DNA from: Chitinophaga oryzae
GTDB lineage: Bacteria; Bacteroidota; Bacteroidia; Chitinophagales; Chitinophagaceae
Direction: 5' to 3'
Assembly (NCBI RefSeq): GCF_012516375.2
Contig: NZ_CP051204.2
Span: 4,526,001-4,590,000 of the forward strand
DNA: 64,000 bases
Every line of letters starts with the position of its first letter. Positions within the stretch are counted from its first letter, which is position 1. The position numbers and the translations under genes were made by a program. The notes under the pieces were generated by a model. It saw nothing but the letters and a program-made list of their open reading frames with translations. It ran no database searches and was not told the origin of the DNA. Shown here piece after piece: positions 37,801 to 46,800 of this stretch.

Positions 37801-38602
37801 GTGTTTTTGCACCGGACGGCAACTGCTTCGTCAACCCCTCTACAGAGGACGCCACCAGGTATTTGCGATAGTCCAGCGAGCGACGGCCTGTTTGCAGGGT
37901 ATAGGCGATACTGTTAACATCTGCCGCAGGGTTTTCCCGCAGGAAATCCTGCAGGCGTTTTTCATATCGCTCCAGTGCCTCCGGCGAAGCGGCGGATATA
38001 CGAAAAACCTGGTGGCCACTGTCCTGCGTATGGCGGTTCACCACCGGGGCTTCCTGCAACACCATATGCACATTTGTTCCGCCGATACCAAATGAACTAA
38101 CGCCTGCGGTAAGTGGGCTTCCCTCGCGGCCGCTCCAGGGAGCGGTAGCGGCGTTGACATAAAACGGTCCGCCCGCGAAGTTGACAGCGGGGTTAGCCTG
38201 GTTAAAATGCAGGCTTGCCGGTATGGTGCGGTGATGGATAGCCAGTGTGGTTTTGATCAGTCCTGACACGCCGGCGGCTTCATCGGCATGCCCCATGTTG
38301 GACTTGATCGTGCTCAACGCACATTTGTGCGTAGTGTCATGATTGAAGGCAATATTGAGCGCCTCTACTTCGATGGGGTCGCCGATCCTTGTGGCGGTAC
38401 CGTGGGCCTCCACGTAGGTAATATCTGCCGGCGATACGCCGGCGATCTTATGCGCCAGCCGGATGCACTCCGCCTGCCCCTGTATGCTGGGCATGGTGTA
38501 TCCGCCTTTCTCACTGCCGTCGTTGTTCATGGCGGAACCTTTGATGACGGCATAGATATCATCACCATCCTGCAATGCATCTTCCAGGCGCTTCAGGACC
38601 AC
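31820..38602 (-). CDS. PKS/NRPS hybrid, main part: KS(C-term)-AT-KR*-ACP-C-A(Ser)-PCP (frameshifted gene)
   Basis: This 2260-residue open frame continues the gene that starts at 39327; one base is missing near 38674. Order: rest of the KS (HGTAT near 65, KSNMGHADEAAG), then AT with S368 in GHSLGEY and HAFH (malonyl type). A ketoreductase-like region follows (about 660-1050) whose nucleotide loop reads VCVIAGNLDELV instead of GxGxxG and whose active-site tail is YASAAALMD with the catalytic Asn lost, so it is probably dead. Then come an ACP (GGDSLKAL near 1137), C (HHIISDGWS near 1347), A with pocket D-V-W-H-V-S-L-I-D-K (Ser type), and PCP with the unusual LGANSM site near 2200. Apart from the frameshift it should add an unreduced C2 unit and then serine. 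The apparent start inside VVVLKR is not a real initiation site. Confidence 0.85.
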   Translation of the reverse strand: MVLKRLEDALQDGDDIYAVIKGSAMNNDGSEKGGYTMPSIQGQAECIRLAHKIAGVSPADITYVEAHGTATRIGDPIEVEALNIAFNHDTTHKCALSTIKSNMGHADEAAGVSGLIKTTLAIHHRTIPASLHFNQANPAVNFAGGPFYVNAATAPWSGREGSPLTAGVSSFGIGGTNVHMVLQEAPVVNRHTQDSGHQVFRISAASPEALERYEKRLQDFLRENPAADVNSIAYTLQTGRRSLDYRKYLVASSVEGLTKQLPSGAKTHAVTPGHHMVFMFSGQGAQYVNMGRELYDKYPAFREQLDKGLDLLHQYNNIDYKAVLFHDLDDKRLHDTLYTQPLLFVLEHALAKWLMQLGVRPDYMIGHSLGEYVAATISGVFGFEDAVRLICARAALMSAAEAGEMLSVAAPLSRLEKDLLATVAVAAVNTQDSCVLSGTRENIAVVKEKLAQTGISAISLQTSHAFHSPMMEPVIVPFKAALAQVKMNTPEIPFVSNVSGKIITAEQAVSPDYWCEHLLSTVYFERGLQTLLELDRPVFVEIGPGRTLASFLNRAKGPAGEAAVLTTIRHQKDQVADTQHFAGFLGNLWVNGYDIDWNIFYGDNRPLKLHLPTYAFEPLVVTSKVTLSDTLLQHQSPAAKTLSDAFYMPAWKHVPMPATKGAEEHILFFNDGSLAASQLLKSLVAAGHEVTAVLKSTSFDTSIPGYIFIDTASEGCMDHLLEHLPPQTAETVNIVYAWPLSLHAGHREDYQLLLELLKVCRDVNARFTFLSDRNFQVSGNEAAGNLQQHTAALLQVAAQENPAFSATVIDIDTTTLTEKDIQLIQLEIARVPAAEKVAIRYGRRWELRFEALAKAADMPAILPQQGVCVIAGNLDELVYSLAEILQTDYAAKVVICTDSHTSVPKSYDQLKRLPGVAQIRQFDLTDTDSWLAAVAAIENEFGSINGLIHAARYNGDITLVNDITLTGMVHHFEARVDVLQTLLRVFRNRQLDFIRVFSTLSAFAGGISYGLYASAAALMDALALQEHPGVPQPVVINPDRLHKDAPWIQYADLREILHISFVYPELRQVVVSKREVNRLASRPEEEEKPKNHAAINRRHLDTGFKAPQSPTEIKIAGMMEDIFGATGIGADDDFFEMGGDSLKALMLINRIRRETGADIAIQEMFENKTTASLASLTDERLRLSQEGNAVAATTQDTLIPVLPPGDAGYPLSSSQYRLWMLDQLENGLAAYNIHRQVELNGDYDVKAFTRAVYALLDRHEILRTSFRKDAAHQVRQWITPTEELDFHITTVDLRGENDPMVAARELIAADVNQPFDLENAPLLRAALLQVEDHRYIFHYNMHHIISDGWSLGVIANDVITFYQAFVQGADPALEPLRVQYRDYASWQLAELNSGKAATSQQYWKNLLQGELPLVDFPSTLARPAIKTQRGHTIECYLPADLTRQLKSFAREHDGSLFIVLLALWETLVYRYTGLEDVVTGSAVSGRNHADMENQIGFFVNTIVFRNQPDPRAGFLQHFRQVKSQALQSYAHQSYPFDRVVEDLNPKRQLNRNALFDILLVLQNTGKKQELTQFTPDTTQFYDRGNTPAKLDMELNFGEIGDYLSFSINYHPEVYDAALIQSIMRHFSTLASACMQTPEMPLGQLPLIAPAEMALLERFNDTAVVYPQAGSVVDLFLQQVQQLPENIAVRFKDSALTYRELDQASNRFAGYLQQYFQVQAGALVGLCLYRSEWMLVAIMGILKAGAAYVPFDPDQPEERLAFLKQDSGIRVCIDQQQLEHFLHLLHDLPTTAVHIRTGDHDNAYAIYTSGSTGQPKGVLNHHAGLRNRLIWMQEYLRLSPADVVLQKTPYTFDVSVWELLLPVISGATLVFALPDGHKDPYYLQEVIAQYGITVLHFVPSMLHLFIASLGARPLSSVKHVVCSGEALPGKVVSEFRKKMPARIYNLYGPTEAAIDVTATDLTDADTTHQVSIGFPIANTRIYIVNDAMQLQPPGIAGELLIGGIQVAKGYLNRPELTAARFIDDPFVPGGRLYKTGDIARWNSDGSIAYLGRADGQVKIRGNRIELGEITAQLLANPSVTDAVVSVYTKDGLEKELVAYVVSAEEQNATALRKYLQSKLPEYEIPAWFIQLDALPLSANGKIDFKQLPPPVHALKTATAYVAPENDTESRLAEIFAVVLDRPAGEIGTHDNFFDLGANSMKLIRVLELIRQELGVDIKPVYLFQYTTIHDLATCLFQQTKPEGEMEDTLISDEIDSIIDLM

Positions 38603-39327
38603 AACGCCGGCGGCATCGCAGGCAATAGTGCCGGAAGAAGTGCTGTCGAAGGTTTTATTGTGGCCATCACGGGAAGTAATACCCCTTCCTGGTGCAGGTA
38701 ACCTTTCTCTTCATCACTGGAAAGACGCGCCCCGCCCACTACGGCGATCCCACACTCGTTCAGCAGCAGGCTTCTGCAAGCCAGGTGCGCAGTGCTAAGG
38801 GAGGTAGAGCAGGCGGTATCGATAAAATAACAAGGCCCTTTGAAATTGAATTTATAGGCGATCAGGGAGGCCATGAAGTTAGGATTGGAAAGCTTCCTTT
38901 TAGTCATGTCGTCCACATGCGCCACAGGGGTAACGGTTGCGTACACACTCCAGGCCAGGTTTTTATTGGCGCCCATGAAGATGCCTGTTTTCTTGTGATA
39001 GGTCTCCGGCGTACAGCCGGCATCTTCCAGCGCTTCCCACACCAGCTGGTGCATCAGCCTGGTTTGAGGGTCCATAATGCCCGCTTCATGTACGGTGTAG
39101 CGGAACAAAGGATAATCAAATTTGTCGGTATCGGAGACAAACGATCCGGCACGTACGAAATCAGGATGCTGACGGTCGCTCTGCGGTACGCCCTTCTCTT
39201 CCAGTTCCTTCTCTGAGAAGAAGTGGATCAGTTCCCTGCCGCCGTACAGGTTATCCCACAGCTCCCGGACGGAGGCTGATTTCGGGAACCTGCCGGACAT
39301 GCCGATGATGGCAATATCTTTCTTCAT
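38593..39327 (-). CDS. PKS/NRPS hybrid, N-terminal KS fragment (5' part of the frameshifted gene)
   Basis: This frame encodes 244 residues starting MKKDIAIIGMSGRFPKS, the N-terminal half of a ketosynthase with C173 in DTACSTSL. The native sequence ends near residue 217 (YLHQEGVLL). The remaining residues, up to the stop at 38593, are out-of-frame readings of the following KS sequence. Shifting frame by one base near 38674 restores S-R-D-G-H-N-K-T-F-D-S and continues into the ORF ending at 31820. It starts 15 bases after the stop of the monooxygenase-containing NRPS. As sequenced, the two halves of one KS would be separate, and a KS split after its cysteine should not work. Confidence 0.8.
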   Translation of the reverse strand: MKKDIAIIGMSGRFPKSASVRELWDNLYGGRELIHFFSEKELEEKGVPQSDRQHPDFVRAGSFVSDTDKFDYPLFRYTVHEAGIMDPQTRLMHQLVWEALEDAGCTPETYHKKTGIFMGANKNLAWSVYATVTPVAHVDDMTKRKLSNPNFMASLIAYKFNFKGPCYFIDTACSTSLSTAHLACRSLLLNECGIAVVGGARLSSDEEKGYLHQEGVLLPVMATIKPSTALLPALLPAMPPALWS

Positions 39328-39342
39328 ATTTAAATGAGGGTA

Positions 39343-42300
39343 TTAAACATTATTCATAAAATCCAGCAGGTCATCCACATCTTCCAATTCATTTTCCTGT
39401 ACCTGTGGTTTTTCTGCCTTATGTTGTTCCAGATAATCCGAAAGTGCGCGCACCGTAGGGTACTGGAACAATACGATGATCTTTAGTTCCCGTTGCAGCG
39501 CGTTGTTCATGAGGGATAAAAGCTGGAATGCTTTCATGGAATTGCCGCCGATTTCAAAGAAGTTATCTTCGATACCCAGGTCTTCTGTTTTGAGATAATC
39601 ACTCCAGAGCGCCACCAGCTGTTTTTGCAGCGGGGTCCGGGGCGGCGCCGCCACCCTGGCTGTTACGCCGCTGCTATCGGGCATTGGCAGGCGCTTGTGA
39701 TCGATCTTGCCATTGGCGGTATGCGGGAATTCCTGCATTTTCACCATAAATGCAGGCACCATGAATGCGGGCAACTGTTGTTTCACGAACGCTGTAAGGG
39801 CATTGACATCTGCTGCTGCATCGCCACGGAAATAAGCCACCAGCACAAGCTTATCCTTTACCTTCACGGCTGTTACCACGCATTGCGCAACTGCCGGGTG
39901 CGATAACAACACACTTTCTATCTCCTCCAGTTCTATCCGGTAACCGTTCAGCTTAACCTGCCTGTCCAGCCGGCCGAGACATTCCAATTCTCCGTTGGGC
40001 AGCCAGCGGCCCAGATCGCCGGTCCTGTAGATGCGCTCACCCGGCCTGAACGGATCGGGAAGAAAGCGGCTGTCGGACAACTCCTGGTTAAAGAGGTAAC
40101 CCATAGCCACGCCATCGCCACCGATGCACAGCTCTCCGGCTACGCCCACAGGGCAAAGCTGCTGCAGATGGTCCAGCACGTATATATTGGTATTGGCAAT
40201 AGGCTTGCCTATGGTAACGGCGCCGGTGGCGTTCAGCTCTTTAACACAAGACCAGATCGTGGTTTCGGTAGGACCGTACATATTGAAAATACTCCGCCCG
40301 GTATGCGTGGAGAGCTTTTCAGCCAGTGATCTCTTCAGCTCCTCTCCTCCTACCAGCAGGGTATTGATCTGCTGTAAGGCTTCATGGCTGTGGGGATTCA
40401 GCAACAGCTCTTCATACAGCGAAGGGGTTGACTGCATATGTGTGACCTCGTACCGTTTTATCAGGGAAGCGGTCTCCTGGTCTCCCGTCAGCTTTTCCAT
40501 CCGCCGCACCACCAGGTCTGCCTGTGCTTTTTTCCGCGCCACCAGCTCTTTCAGCCGGTGCAGGTGCTGCAGGCTGTTGAGCACCTGGTCGTCGGGGATA
40601 CCGAAGTCGATCAGGCAGGCAATCTCGCTGACGCCGGACGCATATATCCTGTTAATGATATCCAGGCAGTCTTCCGGTGTGCCGAAAAGGCCGCTCGTGC
40701 TGTAAAAACGCAGGAATCCCATATCCAGCAGGGTATCCATGTCCTGCTCCACATCCAGGCCGTTCTCCTCTGCGATGGGCTTCAGCAGACCGAGCGAGTT
40801 ACGGAGATAGTTTTTAAACGGCGCCTCTACTGTTGACCTGATGGCTGCTGCGTCGGCATCTACAAAGGTGTGTACCATCAGCGCTACTTTTCCCTGTGCC
40901 GGGTTAAAGCCGTTTTCTTTCAGTGCCTCCTGGTAGATGCGCACTTTCTCTGCGAGGTCTTCGATGCTTTGGCCAAGCAGGTGGGTCAATACATTAGCGC
41001 CGATGGTACCGGCGTAACGGAAAGTTTCGGGGCTGCCGGCAGCAGTGATCCACAGCTGCAGCTTCTCCTGCACCGGCTTGGGGTGCAGCCGGAATTCAAA
41101 ATCTTTTCCTACGCCATTTTTACGTGTGAGCGGCTTGCCTTCCCAGAAGTCCGTAAGGGTCGCTATTTTATCGCGCATTGACTGATGCCTGTTCTGATAT
41201 TCGGCAGGCGCCAGCACAAAGTCATTCGGATGCCACCCGGAAGCAATGGATAGTTCCACCCTGCCGTTGGATAAATTGTCGATCATGGACCATTCTTCGG
41301 CCACTCTCACCTCATCGTGCAGCGGGAGTACCACGCTGCCCGAACGGATGGTAATGTTACGGGTGATAGTGGACACAGCTGCCGCGGCGACAGACGGGTT
41401 AGGGAACTGGTCGCCGAAATTATGAAAGTGGCGCTCCGGCACCCAGATCGCTTTAAATCCGTTCTGATCTGCGAAGGTGGCGCCCTCCAGCAACAAGCGG
41501 TATTTATCTTTTTCTGATTGTGAGCCGGTAGGGAAATAGAATAGGCTGAAATCCAGATGGGGCCTTGGCTGTACGGCGACAGGCATTTCCAGCTGCAACA
41601 CCACCTTATCACCCCTTGTTATCGTCCACAAAAGTTCCAGTATGGAGATATCGAAGCTGATACTGGTTACTGCCAGCCAGCTGGCCGGGCGTTGTCCCCG
41701 CGGGAAATGCAATGCCATTCCTTCCATGAAATTCACCAGGTTGCGGTGTGAAACCTGCACGCCTTTGGGCTTTCCGGAAGATCCCGATGTGAATATCACA
41801 TAAGCAGCCGACGCGCTGTCCGGGTATGACAGCGGTACAACGGCGGTATCTTCCCACAGCGCACGGTTGGAAACATCGATGACGGTAAACCCGGCAGCGA
41901 TGACAGCGCTGGTATCTTTATCTGCCAGCATAAATTTCGTGCGGCTGTAAGCAGCCACGTAGTCGATGCGGTCCAGCGGATAGAACGGGTCAATGGGCAG
42001 ATAAGCAGCGCCGGTCCGGAGCACCGCGATGATGGCCACCAGCAGGTCGGCAGACCTTCCCATGCATATGCCTGCGCACTCGCCGGGGCCAATGCCCGCA
42101 TTAGCCAGGTATGCAGCGAGGGCGGCGGATTGCTCATTTAACGCCGCATAAGTAAGCACCTGGTCTTCACAGATCAGCGCGATGGCTTCCGGTGTTGCCG
42201 CAGCCTGCTCTTCGAACAGCTGCACAAACGTAGTGGCAGTATCGTAAGCGTGCTGCGTATTATTGAAGCCGGACACCAGCTTTTCGATCTGGGCGGCATC

Positions 42301-43818
42301 CAGGTAAGCGATCCGCTGTACTTCCGTTTCTGGCGCCGTTATCGCTTCACGAAGGAAACATTCAAAATTGGCGGCCAGCTGCGCTACAAACTCCGGCTGG
42401 AAAAGGTCGGTGTTGTAGTCGATCACGGCAGACAGATGTTCATCATCTTCAGAGAAGGTGAACGTCAGGTCATATTTACTCAGGGTGGCCGCGAGGTCAT
42501 GGTAGAAAGATGTCTTCAGCCCCTGAAAACCACTGCTGACAGCACTGCCGGCGGCATTCCACTGATGTGCCGCCAGCACATCGAACAAGGGCGAGCGGCT
42601 TACGTCCCTGGCGATGTTCAGTTTATTGACCAGCTCCCCGAAAGAGTAACCGGCATGGGCATACGCTCCGTCCAGTACCGACTTCTGCAACTCATATACT
42701 CTCCGGAAACTGTCTGTCGCCTGGAACTGCAGCCGTACCGGCAGCGTATTGATATACAAGCCTACCTGCCCTTGCAGGTCGGGTGAATTTCTGCCCGAAA
42801 CAGGCGTACCCAGCACGATATCTGTTTGTCCTGTGTAGCGGTACAGCAAAGCATTCAGCGCAGCCATCAGGGTAGTGAAAGTGGTGCCTTTCTGCTCCCT
42901 CGAAAAAGCCTTCAGCTTTTTTACCAGTTCTGCCGGGTATCGATGTACAAATGCCGCCCCCGCATATGTTTTAAGCGCGGGACGTGTTTGATAGGCGGGT
43001 AAATTGAGTATCGGCAGTTCGCCTTCGAAGCGCGACAACCAGTATTGTTCCTCCCCGGCGCGGTCATTCCTGGAAGTTTCCCATACAGCATAATCCTTAA
43101 ACTGGATGTTCAGTGCAGGCAGTACCGCATCGGCGCCACTCACGATGGCGTTGTAGTACTGCATCAATTCCTGCACAATAATTTCCAGCGAGGCGCCATC
43201 CGCGATGATATGATGAATATTCAGGCCCAGCACATGTTGCGTTGCCGACTGGCGGATCAGGCAAACCCGCCACAGGAAATTATCCCTGAGCAGGAAGGGC
43301 GTATTGCTAAAGGTAGCTACCACTTCTTTTACCGCCTCTTCATCATCCAGCACGATCAGGCGAATATCGGGGACGCTGGCAGCAGGCTCCAGTATACGCT
43401 GTACAACCATGCCATCCTCTCCTTCCATAAAATGAGTGCGGAGTATTTCATGTCTTGCAACGAGTTTTGCCAATGCCTGCTGTAAGGCAGCCACCTGGAG
43501 GTCGCCTTCGAGCTGCAGTATTACCGGCAGGTTATAGGCACTGTTGATTTCATCCATCTGGCACAATATCCAGAACCGCCATTGCGCGGTGGTAACAGGA
43601 TAGGTGGCCGCGGGCGCTGCTACGGGGATATGCGCCGTTGCATTTCCCAGCCCGAGCGACGACAGGTAATCGATGATATCCTGTTTATGTTCCCTGATGG
43701 AGGTCAGCAGGGATTCCGGAATATCTTCCTTCTCAAAAGACAATTCGAGGTTGGCTCCGGAAAGGGTGACCAAAATACCCTGCTCCCGAAGCTGTTTCAA
43801 CAAAAATGGAACATTCAT
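39343..43818 (-). CDS. NRPS docking-C-A(Gly-type)-PCP with luciferase-like monooxygenase inserted in the A domain
   Basis: The start is placed at 43818 (MNVPFLLKQLREQG), 2 bases after the previous stop; a longer frame from 43914 only adds an antisense-like tail. The 1491-residue protein has a TubC-like docking domain (1-55), C (about 75-500, HHIIADG), A and PCP (GGNSMKAF near 1425). The A domain is interrupted: TSGSSGKPKG near 680 and FDISILELLW near 720 are followed by ~335 residues (756-1090) of a MupA/Atu3671-like FMN-dependent luciferase-like monooxygenase (DFSLFYFPTG, WVPERHFHNFGDQFPNPS, SIASGWHPNDF). The A domain then resumes with YEVTHMQSTPSLY and NMYGPTETT near 1180. The pocket D-I-L-Q-L-G-M-I-W-K is one residue from a glycine code. 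Such enzymes are known to oxidise the tethered amino acid, for example to N-hydroxy or oxime forms. Confidence 0.92.
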   Translation of the reverse strand: MNVPFLLKQLREQGILVTLSGANLELSFEKEDIPESLLTSIREHKQDIIDYLSSLGLGNATAHIPVAAPAATYPVTTAQWRFWILCQMDEINSAYNLPVILQLEGDLQVAALQQALAKLVARHEILRTHFMEGEDGMVVQRILEPAASVPDIRLIVLDDEEAVKEVVATFSNTPFLLRDNFLWRVCLIRQSATQHVLGLNIHHIIADGASLEIIVQELMQYYNAIVSGADAVLPALNIQFKDYAVWETSRNDRAGEEQYWLSRFEGELPILNLPAYQTRPALKTYAGAAFVHRYPAELVKKLKAFSREQKGTTFTTLMAALNALLYRYTGQTDIVLGTPVSGRNSPDLQGQVGLYINTLPVRLQFQATDSFRRVYELQKSVLDGAYAHAGYSFGELVNKLNIARDVSRSPLFDVLAAHQWNAAGSAVSSGFQGLKTSFYHDLAATLSKYDLTFTFSEDDEHLSAVIDYNTDLFQPEFVAQLAANFECFLREAITAPETEVQRIAYLDAAQIEKLVSGFNNTQHAYDTATTFVQLFEEQAAATPEAIALICEDQVLTYAALNEQSAALAAYLANAGIGPGECAGICMGRSADLLVAIIAVLRTGAAYLPIDPFYPLDRIDYVAAYSRTKFMLADKDTSAVIAAGFTVIDVSNRALWEDTAVVPLSYPDSASAAYVIFTSGSSGKPKGVQVSHRNLVNFMEGMALHFPRGQRPASWLAVTSISFDISILELLWTITRGDKVVLQLEMPVAVQPRPHLDFSLFYFPTGSQSEKDKYRLLLEGATFADQNGFKAIWVPERHFHNFGDQFPNPSVAAAAVSTITRNITIRSGSVVLPLHDEVRVAEEWSMIDNLSNGRVELSIASGWHPNDFVLAPAEYQNRHQSMRDKIATLTDFWEGKPLTRKNGVGKDFEFRLHPKPVQEKLQLWITAAGSPETFRYAGTIGANVLTHLLGQSIEDLAEKVRIYQEALKENGFNPAQGKVALMVHTFVDADAAAIRSTVEAPFKNYLRNSLGLLKPIAEENGLDVEQDMDTLLDMGFLRFYSTSGLFGTPEDCLDIINRIYASGVSEIACLIDFGIPDDQVLNSLQHLHRLKELVARKKAQADLVVRRMEKLTGDQETASLIKRYEVTHMQSTPSLYEELLLNPHSHEALQQINTLLVGGEELKRSLAEKLSTHTGRSIFNMYGPTETTIWSCVKELNATGAVTIGKPIANTNIYVLDHLQQLCPVGVAGELCIGGDGVAMGYLFNQELSDSRFLPDPFRPGERIYRTGDLGRWLPNGELECLGRLDRQVKLNGYRIELEEIESVLLSHPAVAQCVVTAVKVKDKLVLVAYFRGDAAADVNALTAFVKQQLPAFMVPAFMVKMQEFPHTANGKIDHKRLPMPDSSGVTARVAAPPRTPLQKQLVALWSDYLKTEDLGIEDNFFEIGGNSMKAFQLLSLMNNALQRELKIIVLFQYPTVRALSDYLEQHKAEKPQVQENELEDVDDLLDFMNNV
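40540..41553 (-). other. Luciferase-like (LLM) flavin monooxygenase domain embedded between A4 and A5 motifs
   Basis: This marks the insertion described for the host gene, residues about 756-1092. It reads as a complete TIM-barrel LLM domain, including GSVVLPLHDEVRVAEEWSMIDNLS and GAGSPETF-like ITAAGSPETFRYAG. Its edges are PRPHLDF and LKELVARKKAQ. A linker follows before the A domain resumes. Confidence 0.88.
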
Positions 43819-43820
43819 AC

Positions 43821-46800
43821 TTAGATGAGGATTTTTTTCTGGTTTACGGATACCTGTGGCTGCTGTTGCTGGAACAGGAGCTGTTCTACGTGAAGCGCAA
43901 AGGAGGAAATACAAGGATCTGTGATGAACAGCTCCAACCTGAAATCAATGTTGTATTCTTTTTTGACGAGATTCAGCATTTTGTACATGCTGAGGCTATG
44001 CCCGCCCAGTTCAAAGAAATTGTCTGTTGTCCCTACTTTATCCAAAGAAAGCACCTGCATCCACAGAGCGGCCAGTCGCTTTTCCACAGCCGTTTCCGGT
44101 GCTGCGTAGGTAGTCTGCAGGGTGGTATATTGACTAACATCCGGTAAGGAAGATTTATCTATTTTACCATTCAGGGTTACCGGCAATGCCTCCATGATGA
44201 CCACATGGGCCGGCACCATATAGTCCGGCAGCACGCTGGCCAGCTGGCGGCGTATATCTGTGGCAGTTACCTCTCCATCAGGGACCACATAAGCGGCGAG
44301 CTGCTTCTCTCCATTTTTCACCACTACATCTACGTGGGCCTGGAGTATCCTGTCGGACGCCAGCAGATGGCTTTTGATCTCTCCGGGCTCAATCCTGTAC
44401 CCGCGGATCTTCACCTGGTTGTCATTTCTGCCCAGGTATACGAGCTGACCATCGCGGTCCAGGTAGGCAAGGTCGCCGGTTTTGTAAACTACAGTGCCGG
44501 CCCAGGGCAAATGGAGGAACCGCTCCGCCGTCAGCTCCGGAAGGTGCTGATAACCGGCGGCCACATTGGCCCCGCCGATGTACACTTCACCGGTAACGTA
44601 TAACGGCACCGGTTGACGGTGAGCATCCAGCAGGTACACATCTGTATTGGGCAACGGTTTACCGATAGGTACATATGCCTGGTAGTTCTCTAATGCCGCA
44701 CTCATGGTATAGCTGGTGACCACATGGGTTTCTGAAGGGCCATAATGATTATGCAGGCGCAGCGATGGATACTGGTGCAGAAAATTCTCCAGCGTCTTGT
44801 TCACCGTCAGCTGTTCACCCGCACATAAAATATGTCTGATCCGCTGTTGTTCTATGAATGACGGTTCCAGCCTGTCAAAGAAATTAGACAGCGCAGAGAA
44901 AGGGAAACAGAGTGTTTCAATTTCATGCTCAACGATATAAGCCGACAAGGCCTGGAAATCCGCCTTCATCTCTTCGGGCGTGATGTAAATAGTACCGCCG
45001 CTGCTGCATACAAACCAACTATCCTGTACCGACACATCAAAACTGAAAGAGTTGTATTGCAGGAACCTCAAACCAGTGTCAATACCAGACTCACAGATAT
45101 TCCAGTGGATGAGATTATTGAGCATGCTATGCGTCTGGACCACGCCTTTGGGCTTACCGGTGGAGCCGGAAGTATAGATCAGGAAAGAAGGATCTGATGG
45201 CTGGTTGACCAGCGCGGGATTCCGGCTGCTCCAGTCTGCGTAATTGAAATCGTGGAGGTCTGTGAACGCGGTCCCGTCGGGCACTGTCCCCTCCGCGATA
45301 TCCCTGCTGCTCAATACCAGGGAAAGATCAGCATCCTGCATAATATAGCGGATACGTTCTTTCTGGTACTTATGATCTATGGGTACGTAACAAGCGCCTG
45401 ATTTAATGACGGCGATCATAGCCAGCACACTGAGGTGGGAGCGTTCGAGCATCACCCCTATGTTGACTCCCGGCCCGGCGCCGTGCATTTTCCGCAGATA
45501 ATCGGCCAGCTGATTGGCCTGGTCGTTGAGCTGCCGGAAAGTGAGCTGCTCGTCTTTAAACACGACAGCGATCCCGTCAGGTGTTTTCTCTACCTGGGAT
45601 TCCATCAGGGATATCACACTTTCTGACACATAGGACGGTTTGATTTCACCGGCGGCGAACGCATAGTCCGCTGCAGGCAAATAGCTGATTTCCGCCAGGG
45701 GCTTTTCAGGATGGTCAAAAACCGCTGTCAGCAGCTGCCGGAAGTGTTTCATGAATTGCAGGACCAGCTGCCTGTCGTACAGGTCTGTGTTATATTCCAG
45801 ACTCAGCGACAGTGCGTCTTTGTTGCCGGTGATGCTGACAAGCAGATCGAACTTACTGCCGGTATTTTCCTTCAGGTCATAGTCATCAGATAACGCTGTA
45901 CCGGGGTTGTTATCAGGCAACACGACCAGCATCACATCAAAAACGGGATTCCGGGAAGCATCTTTTTTCAGCCGCAGGGATTTCACCACTTCTTCAAAAG
46001 GATATTGCTGGTGTTTATGTGCGGCTTCCACTGTTTGTTTTACCTGGCTAAAAAAAGTATGGAAAGTATCCGTGGCTTTTATTTCATTGCGCAATGCCAC
46101 CGTGTTGGTATAAAACCCTACCTGTTCTTTCAGGTCAGGGTGCTCCCTCGCGGCAAAAGGGCTGCCAATAATGATATCGGAAGCACCGGTATATTTGTTC
46201 AGGATAATATGCAGCGATGTCAGCGCTACAGTAAAGAGCGTGCTGTTGTGGCTGAGCGCATATTGTGACATCATCCTGCTCACCTGCTCCGGCAAACGTG
46301 TGGTAATGGTTTCTCCCTGGTAGGTTTTCACTGGTGGGCGGACACCTTTCAGGGGGAAGGACAGTACGGGCAGCTCACCTTCCAGTTGCTGCAGCCAGTA
46401 TCGCCGCTGCGAGGCCAGCTGTCCGCCTTCCAGTTGCTGAAGCGCCCAGGCGGTGTAATCGCGGTATTGTATCTTCAACGGTGGCAACGCAGGGTCTGTA
46501 CCGGCCTGATATGCGGTGAAAGCTTTAGTGATTTCCTCTTGCAGCACCGGCAGAGACCAGGCATCCGAAATAATGTGGTGCATGGCCCAATGCAACAGCA
46601 GCTGATTTTGCGGTAAAAGAAACACGATCCCCCGGAACAGCGGGCCGTGTTGCAGGTCAAACAACTGCTGTGCGTCGTCCCTGATCTGCGCTTTTATATC
46701 TTCCTGGAAATGCGTTTGACCGCTGTAATCCACGATACGGAGCGCTACTTTAAAATCCTCCGGCGCTACTACGCGCTGAAAAATATCCTGATGCTCGTCA

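Noticed and set aside
31820..38602. Independent gene starting at a GTG at 38602
   Set aside because: The apparent start lies inside a conserved KS motif (AGVVVLKR) and would lack the KS active-site cysteine. It is the continuation of the gene at 39327.
43819..43914. Longer N-terminus (32 extra residues) for the monooxygenase-containing NRPS
   Set aside because: The extension overlaps the preceding PCP-encoding end and has no domain match. MNVPFLLKQLREQG at 43818 matches the start of TubC-like docking domains.
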